Source: Syntrophaceae bacterium UBA1062
GTDB lineage: Bacteria > Desulfobacterota > Desulfomonilia > UBA1062
Length of the DNA stretch: 18,012 nt
Direction: 5' to 3'
NCBI GenBank assembly: GCA_002316295.1
Contig: DCDF01000014.1
Location: forward strand, 1 to 18,012
Shown: one piece after another, positions 1 through 6,686 of the stretch
Layout of the letters: every line of letters starts with the position of its first letter
Numbering within the stretch: the stretch's first letter is position 1
The notes under the pieces: model-generated
What the model saw: only the letters and a program-made list of their open reading frames with translations
Database searches by the model: none
What the model was told of the DNA's origin: nothing
Made by a program: the position numbers and the translations under genes

Positions 1-41
1 TCCGTCATCTGGAGCCGGCCGGCGTTGAGGTTGTCAGCCAT
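1..41 (-). CDS. 5' end of a gene running off the left edge
   Basis: An ATG at 41-39 opens a frame of 13 codons (MADNLNAGRLQMT) without a stop before the window edge. It overlaps the end of the HDOD gene by 8 nt (ATGGCTGA), and a purine-rich GGGGGAGAG lies just upstream of the ATG. Such an overlap with a ribosome site is typical of a co-translated next gene in this operon. Thirteen residues are too few to assign a family. A chemotaxis protein such as a CheR methyltransferase would suit the context, but that is only a guess. Confidence 0.5.
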   Translation of the reverse strand, partial: MADNLNAGRLQMT

Positions 42-936
42 TCGTGCTCTCCCCGCCGCCCTGATCCATGACAGCGGACAGGTATTCTTTGACCTCGCGG
101 CCGATGTCTTCGATCTCGAAGGTGAGCCGCTCGATATCGACGAGATCCATGCGGTGCCCCATCTTCCTCAGGATGTGCCATCCTTGCTGGTCCTTGAGGA
201 CAAAGGGCAGGGTATCCGCATCGCTGGATATCTCCCTGGCCTTTGCCAGAAGATCCGCGATGGATACGACCGAGCAGATGTCCTTGAACTGTGCCTGCTC
301 CGGATGGTGGTGATAGAGGGCGACATCAATGATGTACGGAGGCAGCCCCCACTTCTGTGCGATAAAATGTCCGACCTCCATGTGGGTGGTGCCGAGGATC
401 TCCGCCTCCGCCTCGAAGAGTGGGCGGTCTGTTTCGGCGGACAGCTCGCGGGCGCGCATGAACTGGTCGTGAAAATACTCGTCCAGGATGATCTTCCCGA
501 TATCGTGGAGCAGTCCACCGACAAATTCCCTGCCCTGGAGATTCATGCGCAGCCGCGTGTCGATGCGGCGTGCTATGAGGGCGGTCGCCACGCAGTGGTC
601 CCAGAAATTTTTTCTGATGGCTGTTTCCTGCGCTTTTCTGGAACCCAGTGCGGACAGGACGGAGACCGATGTGGTGATGTTGATGATCTCGTTGAGGCCC
701 ATCAGGAGCACGGCGCGATGGAGCGTGTCGATTTCCTGGGATCCCCTGCGGTAAAAGACGGAATTCGCCATCTTCAGAACCCTTGCGGCGAGCGGGGGGT
801 CCTTGTGGATACATTCCGAAACAGCCCTGATGGAAACGTCCGGAGACCGCGAGAGGCTCATCATCTCTATGGCGACGGAGGGAAGGGTGGGAAGGTCTTC
901 GAGATGTTCGATGGCCTTCAGTATCAGTTTTTCCAT
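34..936 (-). CDS. HDOD-domain signalling protein
   Basis: This 300-residue protein is mostly one HDOD domain, a catalytically uncertain relative of HD phosphohydrolases found in bacterial signalling proteins. The N-terminal helical part has the usual LPTLPSVA (about 15-22), DPPLAARVLKMANS (46-59) and a 'LHRAVLLMGLNEI' helix (72-84). The HD pair lies in GLLHDIGK (H144, D145), and later histidines occur in TTHMEVGH (183-190) and LYHHHPE (207-213). The start overlaps the HEAT-repeat gene stop by one base (TGATG) and follows GGAGGGGC, so translation is probably coupled. HDOD proteins often sit in chemotaxis, motility or cyclic-di-GMP signalling clusters; a role in flagellar or chemotaxis control is inferred from the operon. 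No receiver or output domain is fused to it. Family assignment is firm, specific function is not known. Confidence 0.88.
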   Translation of the reverse strand: MEKLILKAIEHLEDLPTLPSVAIEMMSLSRSPDVSIRAVSECIHKDPPLAARVLKMANSVFYRRGSQEIDTLHRAVLLMGLNEIINITTSVSVLSALGSRKAQETAIRKNFWDHCVATALIARRIDTRLRMNLQGREFVGGLLHDIGKIILDEYFHDQFMRARELSAETDRPLFEAEAEILGTTHMEVGHFIAQKWGLPPYIIDVALYHHHPEQAQFKDICSVVSIADLLAKAREISSDADTLPFVLKDQQGWHILRKMGHRMDLVDIERLTFEIEDIGREVKEYLSAVMDQGGGESTNG

Positions 937-2849
937 CAGAATGCCCCTCCATGAAGGCTGTCTATCGCCTCGGCGGCGGCGCGGGCCACGTCGATGTTTT
1001 CATCATCCAGATACACCTCGAGCTCAGCGGCGAGGGCCTCGTCCTCCCATTCTCCGAGCGCTTTGGCTGCGGAAATGCGAAGAAAATCCGGGCCCCTTTC
1101 CAGAATGGACAGAAGCCTGGTCTTGGCGTCGTCATCCCGGAACCTGCCGAGCGCTTCGACGGCGTGAAAGGCGGTCCACATCTCTTCGCTGCCGATAGCA
1201 TCTACGAGAAAAGACCTCAGATTCTGGACCCTTCTCATCCCCACGATATCGATTGCCGGCCGGCGTATTTCGTCGCGCTCGTCATTGAGCAGGGCCACCA
1301 GAAGATCATCTTCGAGAGGCAGGCCGGTGTCCCTTATGATTTTGACCGCCGCCGTCCGGACTTCCCAGCTCGGATCCTTGAGCAGGTAGGACGAGACGTG
1401 CCCGAGGCGGGAGCTCCGCATTCTGAGTAACCCCTCGAGCGCCATGATGCGGACATTCGGATCGGCGTCTCCCGCGAGCTCGGTAAAGCACTCTTCCGCC
1501 TTCTCCGAGCCGATGCGTGCGATCGTCTCCAGGGCACTGCTCCTCACGTCAGGGTATGGATGCTGCAGGAATTTCCGGATCTCCCCTATATCGTCAGGAC
1601 AGCCGATTTCGCCCAGGGCCTTAAGCGCCGAACCCACCACATGGCCGTCCTCATCACCGATGAGGCGAAGCATGGTTTGCCGCAAGCCTTTCCCACCGAT
1701 GCGGGCAAGCGCGTCGGCCATGACCCTCTTCCCATACCCATTCCGGGTAGAGATCCGAGCGGCTATTTCCCGGGCTTCCCGCTCTCCTCCGATGCTCCCC
1801 AGGACCTCGGCGCCGAGGATTGCGCTCTTTTCGTCCGCATCGAGAAGGGTCACCATCAGCCCCACGTTTCCCAGGGATTCGAGAGCGGATCTGATCGCGT
1901 CCCACTTGTCGGTCTCGATATCCCGCTCGACCCCGCCGGACAACCCGACGATGCGCATGGAGCTTTCCTCATCCCCGATCCGGCCCAGAACCTCGAGCAC
2001 GCGGTAGAGATGCTCGCCCTCTGCCTCCGGGAGGTAGCTCTCCAGGACGTTTCTGACAAGCTGCAGGCTCTCGGGGTCCAGCGCGGCGATATCATCCCCG
2101 GACATGATGGCGAGCAGCGTCCGGACAGCGGCGAACCTCACATACTGATCCGCGCCTTCGAGTATGTCCATAAGCGGGCGGACGGCCTCGCGGGAACCTA
2201 TCGCCGCGAGTGTCTCCAGAATGGCGCATACGGTGATTCCATCGTTCGACCACCGCTTCAGCTCATCGAGAAGGAAGTCCACCGCCTGTTCGTGGGGGAT
2301 GCGGGCAAGGGATTCGATGACCGAGAAGCGAATCCATTCCTCGTCGTTGATAAGTTGCTTGAGATGGTCGAAAGCCCTTGGATCTCCCAGCTCGCCGAGC
2401 GAGATCACTGCGGCGTTTCTGACATTGGGGTTGACGTCATAGAGCCCTTCGATGAGAATGTCCACGCTCTCGTGGATTCCAATGGTCCCGAGAATATCGA
2501 GTATGAACATGCGCACGTTGTCGTCGGCATCCTTCGCATGCGCGTGGAGCAGATCGACCCCGTCGATGCCGATTTTTCTCAGAATGTCGATGGCGGTGTT
2601 CCGGACGGACGGATCTTCGTCAGACAGCAGAGGAAGCATCTTTTCGACAGCCGCCCGCGAGCCGAGCAGGACGATGGCGCTCTGGGCGGCATCTCTCACG
2701 CCGCTGTTTCCGTCCCTGAGCAGCAGCTCGAGTCTGTCGAGTGCGGCGTCTCCGCCGGCTTCGGCGAGCAGTGTCGCCGCCTTCCTTCTCCTGGAAGGGT
2801 CCTCCGACGAGATCATGCCGTCGATTCCAGTCATGTCCGTGAATTTCAT
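936..2849 (-). CDS. Large HEAT-repeat scaffold protein
   Basis: The 637-residue protein is built almost wholly from about twenty HEAT (PBS-lyase-like) repeats of some 30 residues. Recurrent features are a helix, a D-x-x-[VI]-R turn and an A-[IV]-x-x-L-[GA]-x-[IL]-G stretch: DGNSGVRDAA, DEDPSVRNTA, DADDNVRMFI, DVNPNVRNAA, DADPNVRIMA, DPSWEVRTAA. There is no signal peptide or membrane span, so it is probably a cytoplasmic protein-protein scaffold. It lies between a FliL-like gene and an HDOD gene in the flagellar operon, and its stop overlaps the HDOD start by one base. HEAT proteins occur in chemotaxis clusters of related bacteria, but the partner here cannot be told from sequence. The ribosome site before the ATG at 2849 is weak (GCGGAGC about 12 nt away). 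A TATAAT box lies upstream at 2870-2875. Confidence 0.9.
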   Translation of the reverse strand: MKFTDMTGIDGMISSEDPSRRRKAATLLAEAGGDAALDRLELLLRDGNSGVRDAAQSAIVLLGSRAAVEKMLPLLSDEDPSVRNTAIDILRKIGIDGVDLLHAHAKDADDNVRMFILDILGTIGIHESVDILIEGLYDVNPNVRNAAVISLGELGDPRAFDHLKQLINDEEWIRFSVIESLARIPHEQAVDFLLDELKRWSNDGITVCAILETLAAIGSREAVRPLMDILEGADQYVRFAAVRTLLAIMSGDDIAALDPESLQLVRNVLESYLPEAEGEHLYRVLEVLGRIGDEESSMRIVGLSGGVERDIETDKWDAIRSALESLGNVGLMVTLLDADEKSAILGAEVLGSIGGEREAREIAARISTRNGYGKRVMADALARIGGKGLRQTMLRLIGDEDGHVVGSALKALGEIGCPDDIGEIRKFLQHPYPDVRSSALETIARIGSEKAEECFTELAGDADPNVRIMALEGLLRMRSSRLGHVSSYLLKDPSWEVRTAAVKIIRDTGLPLEDDLLVALLNDERDEIRRPAIDIVGMRRVQNLRSFLVDAIGSEEMWTAFHAVEALGRFRDDDAKTRLLSILERGPDFLRISAAKALGEWEDEALAAELEVYLDDENIDVARAAAEAIDSLHGGAF

Positions 2850-2869
2850 CGGCTCGGTATGCTCCGCAT

Positions 2870-2875
2870 ATTATA
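2870..2875 (-). promoter_or_regulatory. Possible internal promoter -10 box before the HEAT gene
   Basis: The minus strand reads TATAAT here, a perfect sigma-70 -10 hexamer about 20 nt before the HEAT-repeat start codon, in the 74-nt gap after the FliL-like gene. The -35 position at 17-nt spacing (TAGGGA) matches the consensus at only 3 of 6 bases. It may give the HEAT-HDOD part separate transcription, or be chance. Confidence 0.3.
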
Positions 2876-2923
2876 CGACATGCCTGTGCATCTCCCTATC
2901 CTCAGGCTCCTGACTGTATTGTC

Positions 2924-3535
2924 TTATCGCTTTTCGTACTGGATGAACGCTACATCCTTGACGTTGAGATCTTTCAGATCGTCGCGGATCATGGCGGCCA
3001 GTTCGTTTTTTGAATAGATCCCGGCGTTTGCCGAGATCCTCTGGTAAATGAGACTCCTGATATCAAAGAGTCGACTGAAGATGTTCGGTCCCATCCCCGG
3101 AGCCACCTGCAGGCTGACCTGGGCGAACACCACTCCCGACTCGCCGGGGTCGTTCGAATCGAAGAGGACCATGAAGGGGTCGAGAAGGACTTCTCCATCG
3201 GACGAAGGCGTTGCGAGGGAAGGGCCGGGATCGTGAACGGTTGCCGGGATATGAGCCGGCGGTTTCTCGGCGGTCTGCAGAAGCACTGTGCCGATGGCCA
3301 GGCAGAGGGCGGCGGCGCCTGCCATCAGGGAGAAGATGATGATCCTGCGTGTCGGGATGCGGGCTGCCTGGGCGGCTGTTTCCGAGGGTTGCGTCTGGGT
3401 TTCGGTTTCCCGGGAGGACAGGTCTTCAGCCGCATCGGTCAGGGAGATCCCGTCTTGGTCGAGCTGGGCCTTATTGAAGTCAAAGGATATTCCGTCCTTG
3501 TCCAGCTCGGCTTTCTTGCCCGGGACATTCGACAT
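2924..3535 (-). CDS. FliL-like single-span inner-membrane protein
   Basis: This 203-residue protein has an acidic, polar cytoplasmic N-terminus (1-62), one membrane span (about 64-88, after PTRR) and a periplasmic C-terminal domain (about 115-203). That domain resembles FliL: a DPFMVLF strand (119-125), a second strand VVFAQVSLQV (135-144), then a helix region IRSLIYQRIS and a C-terminal helix plus strand ending DVAFIQYEK. FliL binds around the stator and MS-ring and helps load the motor. The N-terminus carries two copies of a short motif, LDKDGIS (11-17) and LDQDGIS (25-31). It lies 11 nt after cheY with an AGAGGT ribosome site before its ATG. A canonical fliL would usually sit beside fliM/fliN, so this may be a FliL paralogue. 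Similarity is judged by pattern only. Confidence 0.6.
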   Translation of the reverse strand: MSNVPGKKAELDKDGISFDFNKAQLDQDGISLTDAAEDLSSRETETQTQPSETAAQAARIPTRRIIIFSLMAGAAALCLAIGTVLLQTAEKPPAHIPATVHDPGPSLATPSSDGEVLLDPFMVLFDSNDPGESGVVFAQVSLQVAPGMGPNIFSRLFDIRSLIYQRISANAGIYSKNELAAMIRDDLKDLNVKDVAFIQYEKR

Positions 3536-3546
3536 GCCTGCACCTC

Positions 3547-3930
3547 TTATTTGCTGAATATCTGATTGATCTTCTGGCCGAGTGTCTCAGCAGTGAAAGG
3601 CTTCACAATGTAGTTGCTCACTCCGGACTTCACCGCCTCGATGATGTTTTCCTGCTGGGCCTCCGCAGTGACCATCAGAAATGGTATGTCCTTGAGCGCA
3701 TCGTCGCCTCGTACCGCCTTGAGAAGCTCGAGCCCGGTCATTTTGGGCATGTTCCAGTCGGATACGACCATGTCGATCTTGTCTTTCTGCAGGATGTCCA
3801 GTGCTGTGGAACCGTCGTCGGCTTCGACAATGTTGTTGAAGTTGAGCTGCCTGAGGATGTTCTTCACGATTCTGCGCATTGTCGAAAAGTCATCGACAAC
3901 GAGGATCTTCATGTTCTTGTCAATTGCCAT
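3547..3930 (-). CDS. cheY: CheY-type single-domain response regulator
   Basis: A stand-alone receiver domain of 127 residues. All hallmark residues are present: the acidic pair D13/D14 (VVDDFS), the phosphoacceptor D58 (SDWNMP), T88 (VTA), Y107 and K110 (VKPF). The run STMRRIVKNIL and the W after the phosphoacceptor are typical of CheY proteins that bind the flagellar switch protein FliM after phosphorylation by CheA. The start at 3930 is chosen because GGAGG lies 5 nt upstream; a TTG four codons earlier overlaps that site and is unlikely. It sits 50 nt after fliA and 11 nt before the FliL-like gene. A sigma-28-like site lies just upstream. With no cheA in view, the cognate kinase is unknown. 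Confidence 0.95.
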   Translation of the reverse strand: MAIDKNMKILVVDDFSTMRRIVKNILRQLNFNNIVEADDGSTALDILQKDKIDMVVSDWNMPKMTGLELLKAVRGDDALKDIPFLMVTAEAQQENIIEAVKSGVSNYIVKPFTAETLGQKINQIFSK

Positions 3931-3955
3931 AGCCGCCTCCAAGATCTTTTTCGTC

Positions 3956-3983
3956 TCATCGAAAAATTTCCGCCAAATCTTTA
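3956..3983 (-). promoter_or_regulatory. Candidate sigma-28 (FliA) promoter for cheY
   Basis: On the minus strand TAAAGATT (3983-3976) is followed, 16 nt after TAAA, by TTCGATGA (3963-3956). The sigma-28 consensus is TAAA, 15 nt, GCCGATAA; the -10 half matches 5 of 8 with one extra spacer base. It begins within the fliA stop codon and would start transcription about 20 nt before the cheY ATG. Control of cheY by FliA fits the family, but the match is imperfect. Confidence 0.3.
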
Positions 3984-4751
3984 GGACCGGATCTCCTTGA
4001 AGATCTTCTGCATCTTCGAACGCAGCCTCAGGATAGCCTTGGTGTGGATCTGGGACACCCGGGATTCGGTGAACTTGAGGACATGCCCGATCTCTTTCAT
4101 GGTCAGCTCGTCGTAATAATACAGGGAGATGACCATGCGCTCCTTCTCGGGGAGGGTCATAATGGCCTTCGCAACCATCTCCCGGATCTCCGCATATCTG
4201 AGCCTGTGGGAGGGCCAGTCCTTCTCGTCCTGAAGGATATATTCCAGGAGATTTCTCTTTGACATATCGGAATCGTCCTCGCCCAGGTCGTCGAGGCTCA
4301 GGAGCGAGACGGACGCGGTTTCAGAGATGAGACGGTGAAAGCTCTCGATGTCGATCTTCATCTCGCGGGCCACTTCCTCATCGCTTGCGGGCCTGCCGAG
4401 AGCGTACTCGAGCTTCGCATAGGTATCTTCCACCTTGCGGGCCTTCTGCCGCACCGACCTGGGGACCCAGTCCATGGAACGCAACTCGTCCAGAATGGCG
4501 CCCCGGATCCTGAATTCCGCATAGGTCTTGAACTTGATCTGCTTGGATGCATCGAACTTTTCGATGGCGTCGATGAGCCCGATTACACCCGCATTGATGA
4601 GGTCATTCAGGTCGATATGGGGTGGAAGTCTGATGGCGATGCGGCTGGCGATGTACTTGATCAAAGGCGAGAACTCGCTGATCACCTTCGACCGGACCTT
4701 CGGGTTGAGCTTCTGTTCTTCAGTAAGATCTGGAAACGCTATGTCCTGCAT
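3981..4751 (-). CDS. fliA: Flagellar RNA polymerase sigma-28 factor FliA
   Basis: This 256-residue protein has the FliA/WhiG layout and lacks region 1.1. Region 2 (about 25-95) includes DLINAGVIGLIDAIEKFD and the core-binding and -10 recognition stretch FKTYAEFRIRGAILDELRSMDW. Region 3 (about 98-155) starts PRSVRQKAR and contains GRPASDEEVAREM. Region 4 (about 195-250) has LPEKERMVISLYYYDELTMKEIG followed by the recognition helix ESRVSQIHTKAI. FliA directs RNA polymerase to late flagellar and chemotaxis genes and is normally held inactive by FlgM, which is not in this window. The gene overlaps the end of flhG by 32 nt. The chosen ATG at 4751 has AAGGGG 7 nt upstream, inside flhG, suggesting coupled translation. 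Confidence 0.97.
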   Translation of the reverse strand: MQDIAFPDLTEEQKLNPKVRSKVISEFSPLIKYIASRIAIRLPPHIDLNDLINAGVIGLIDAIEKFDASKQIKFKTYAEFRIRGAILDELRSMDWVPRSVRQKARKVEDTYAKLEYALGRPASDEEVAREMKIDIESFHRLISETASVSLLSLDDLGEDDSDMSKRNLLEYILQDEKDWPSHRLRYAEIREMVAKAIMTLPEKERMVISLYYYDELTMKEIGHVLKFTESRVSQIHTKAILRLRSKMQKIFKEIRS

Positions 4752-5619
4752 GGTACGACCCCTTCATCTGGTTGAGGAGCATCCTTCTGAGGAAAAACTG
4801 CAGATTGCCGTTCGACGAGGGTCGTGAGGTCTGTTCCATTCGGCTTACGATCCTCTTCAGGCGTTTTGAAGCCTCCCCTGCGGGATGAACCCCGACAAAT
4901 GCCTTCTGTCCTTTGATGCACTCGGAGATATTCTTGTCCTCCGGAATGGACCCGAGTGTCTCAAGGACCACATCCCCTAAAAACCTATCACATACTAAAC
5001 TCAACTGTCGTGCAACCTGATCTCCCTCCACTTTGGAGGAAACATTGTTCACGATGAGATCGAATCGCTTTATGCCGTAGTGTTTTCTCAGCACCTTGAT
5101 CAGCGCGTACGCATCGGTGATGGAGGTCGGCTCGGAGGTGGCGACCACGATGACCCGCTGTGAGGCGGCATTGAAGTACATGACGTTGCGGGATATCCCG
5201 GCCCCCGTATCGATGATCATGTAGTCGATATCCTGATCGAAGTAGTCCAGCGAGTTCATCAGGCAGAGCTGCTGCTCATGAGTCAGGTCGGCAAGCTCCT
5301 GGATGCCGGACGATGCCGGAATGATCCTGATGCCCTCAGGCCCTTCAAGGATGATGTCTTCCAGGGCGCACTGCCCCGCGAGGACGTGCTGTATATTGTA
5401 CTTCGGGGTCAGTCCCAGCATGACGTCGATATTGGCCAACCCGAGATCCGCGTCGAGCACGAGCACTTTTCTGCCGCGTGAAGCAAGAATGATGGACATG
5501 TTGACTACGATGCTCGTCTTGCCCACGCCGCCTTTCCCGGACGTCACGGAGAGAACGTGCGGGCAGGGAGGCGTTGTCCCCTCGAAGATTTTCCTCAATG
5601 TATGCGCTTGATCTTTCAT
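4720..5619 (-). CDS. flhG: MinD-like ATPase FlhG (FleN/YlxH), flagellar number regulator
   Basis: A 299-residue MinD/ParA-type ATPase. It has the deviant Walker A KGGVGKTS (29-36, signature lysine K29), LDADLGLAN (55-63), a DTGAG motif (137-141), and a C-terminal amphipathic region ending in hydrophobic and basic residues (about 274-285) that in this family holds it to the membrane. The N-terminal DQAHTLRK (3-10) matches the DQAxxLR motif known to stimulate the FlhF GTPase. FlhG limits flagellar number and cooperates with FlhF in placement. The ATG at 5619 overlaps the flhF stop as ATGA, which fixes the start; the open frame continues upstream inside flhF but has no family similarity. The end overlaps fliA by 32 nt. 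Confidence 0.96.
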   Translation of the reverse strand: MKDQAHTLRKIFEGTTPPCPHVLSVTSGKGGVGKTSIVVNMSIILASRGRKVLVLDADLGLANIDVMLGLTPKYNIQHVLAGQCALEDIILEGPEGIRIIPASSGIQELADLTHEQQLCLMNSLDYFDQDIDYMIIDTGAGISRNVMYFNAASQRVIVVATSEPTSITDAYALIKVLRKHYGIKRFDLIVNNVSSKVEGDQVARQLSLVCDRFLGDVVLETLGSIPEDKNISECIKGQKAFVGVHPAGEASKRLKRIVSRMEQTSRPSSNGNLQFFLRRMLLNQMKGSYHAGHSVSRSY

Positions 5620-6686
5620 GATATATCTCCGAGACTCCTCTGTATGATCCTTGACGAGGATGCTTCCTCGATGTCCTCCGGCACCTTCTGCCCGGTGGTG
5701 ATGTACGAGATGGGAATCCGGTGGAGAAGGTTGTGGGTGATGATTGAGCCGGATTGGATCGCCTCGTCCGCCTTGGTGAAGATCATCCGGTGTATGCCGA
5801 GTTCCGAGAAGGTTCTGGTGACGGCGTCCATTTCGCTGTCCCTTGTCGCCACCGGCATGAGGAGGAATGTGCAGGGGTCGATCCCCTCGAGGTAGTCTTT
5901 GACCTGGGGGATGTAGTCTTTGCACAGCCCCGACCTGCCGACGGTGTCCACGAGAACGAGATCGAGAGAGTCCATCCTGCCGAGCGCGGCTCTGAACTCT
6001 GCGGCCGTGGCGACGGACATGAACGGGATGTTCAGTATCTTGGCATAGGTCCGTCCCTGGTCGATGGCGCCGATCCGGTACGTGTCGAGGGTGATGAGCC
6101 CCACCCTCTTCTTTCCGCTGAGGACTCCGCCGGCCGCGATCTTTGCGATGGTGGTGGTCTTGCCGACCCCGGTGGTGCCAAGAAAAACCCATATCCTGCT
6201 CGACGTCGGAGGGCTTGTCCTGACGATCTTATGCAGGAGGTCCTTCACGGCGTTTTCCCTTGCTCCTTCCCCGAGCCTGCTCAGAAGGACGTCGACGAGG
6301 TTGGGCCTGATCCCCCTGGCAAGAAGCTTTTTCCTCATGGGGCTGTTCTGGTGGAGCTTCATGCCCGAATGGGCGATGAGCTCCTTCATCATTTCCTTGA
6401 GCTCCGCGATATCGTTCGAAAGGTTCTGACCCGGCAGGCTGTGGGCCTCCGCAGACAGGTTTTCCGGCGTTTTTGCGGCGGACCTCACACCTCTGGGGCG
6501 AGGTCCGACCCTGCTCTCGTCATAATCCACGGCGGCCGTGACCTCGATCATGGGCCGGGCGGCCATGCCGAAGGTCTTGTCCGCGATCTCGCGCTTCGAG
6601 AGAATCACGGCATCCGAGCCCAGCTCGCTCTTGATCCGGGAGAGGATGTCCTTCATGGAGCCCGCGGTGTATGTCTTAACTTGCAT
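5616..6686 (-). CDS. flhF: SRP-type GTPase FlhF, flagellar placement
   Basis: This 356-residue protein has the FlhF layout: a basic/variable B region (1-90), a helical N domain (about 90-160) and an SRP-family NG GTPase. Motifs are the P-loop GTTGVGKTTT (170-179), DTYRIGA (201-207), DTVGRS (247-252), TKADEA (304-309) and TTGQKVPEDIE (330-340). FlhF forms a GTP-dependent dimer at the membrane, marks the flagellar assembly site and is stimulated by FlhG, encoded next with a 4-nt overlap. The DxxG motif is DTVGRS where DTAGRS is usual, a mild change at a non-catalytic position. The ATG lies in the last codons of flhA (11-nt overlap) with a weak AAGG site, pointing to coupled translation. Confidence 0.96.
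   Translation of the reverse strand: MQVKTYTAGSMKDILSRIKSELGSDAVILSKREIADKTFGMAARPMIEVTAAVDYDESRVGPRPRGVRSAAKTPENLSAEAHSLPGQNLSNDIAELKEMMKELIAHSGMKLHQNSPMRKKLLARGIRPNLVDVLLSRLGEGARENAVKDLLHKIVRTSPPTSSRIWVFLGTTGVGKTTTIAKIAAGGVLSGKKRVGLITLDTYRIGAIDQGRTYAKILNIPFMSVATAAEFRAALGRMDSLDLVLVDTVGRSGLCKDYIPQVKDYLEGIDPCTFLLMPVATRDSEMDAVTRTFSELGIHRMIFTKADEAIQSGSIITHNLLHRIPISYITTGQKVPEDIEEASSSRIIQRSLGDIS

Noticed and set aside
25..954. A 309-codon plus-strand frame opposite the HDOD gene
   Set aside because: Almost exactly mirrors the HDOD gene and shows no independent motifs.
1560..3017. A 485-codon plus-strand frame opposite the HEAT-repeat and FliL-like genes
   Set aside because: It is antisense to genes with clear repeats and motifs, spans two of them, has low-complexity composition and no recognisable domain. 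Long antisense frames are expected in GC-rich coding DNA.
5620..6192. In-frame upstream extension of flhG by about 190 codons
   Set aside because: This part lies inside flhF in another frame and is rich in Arg/His/Gly. The MinD-type domain and the ATGA overlap fix the start at 5619.
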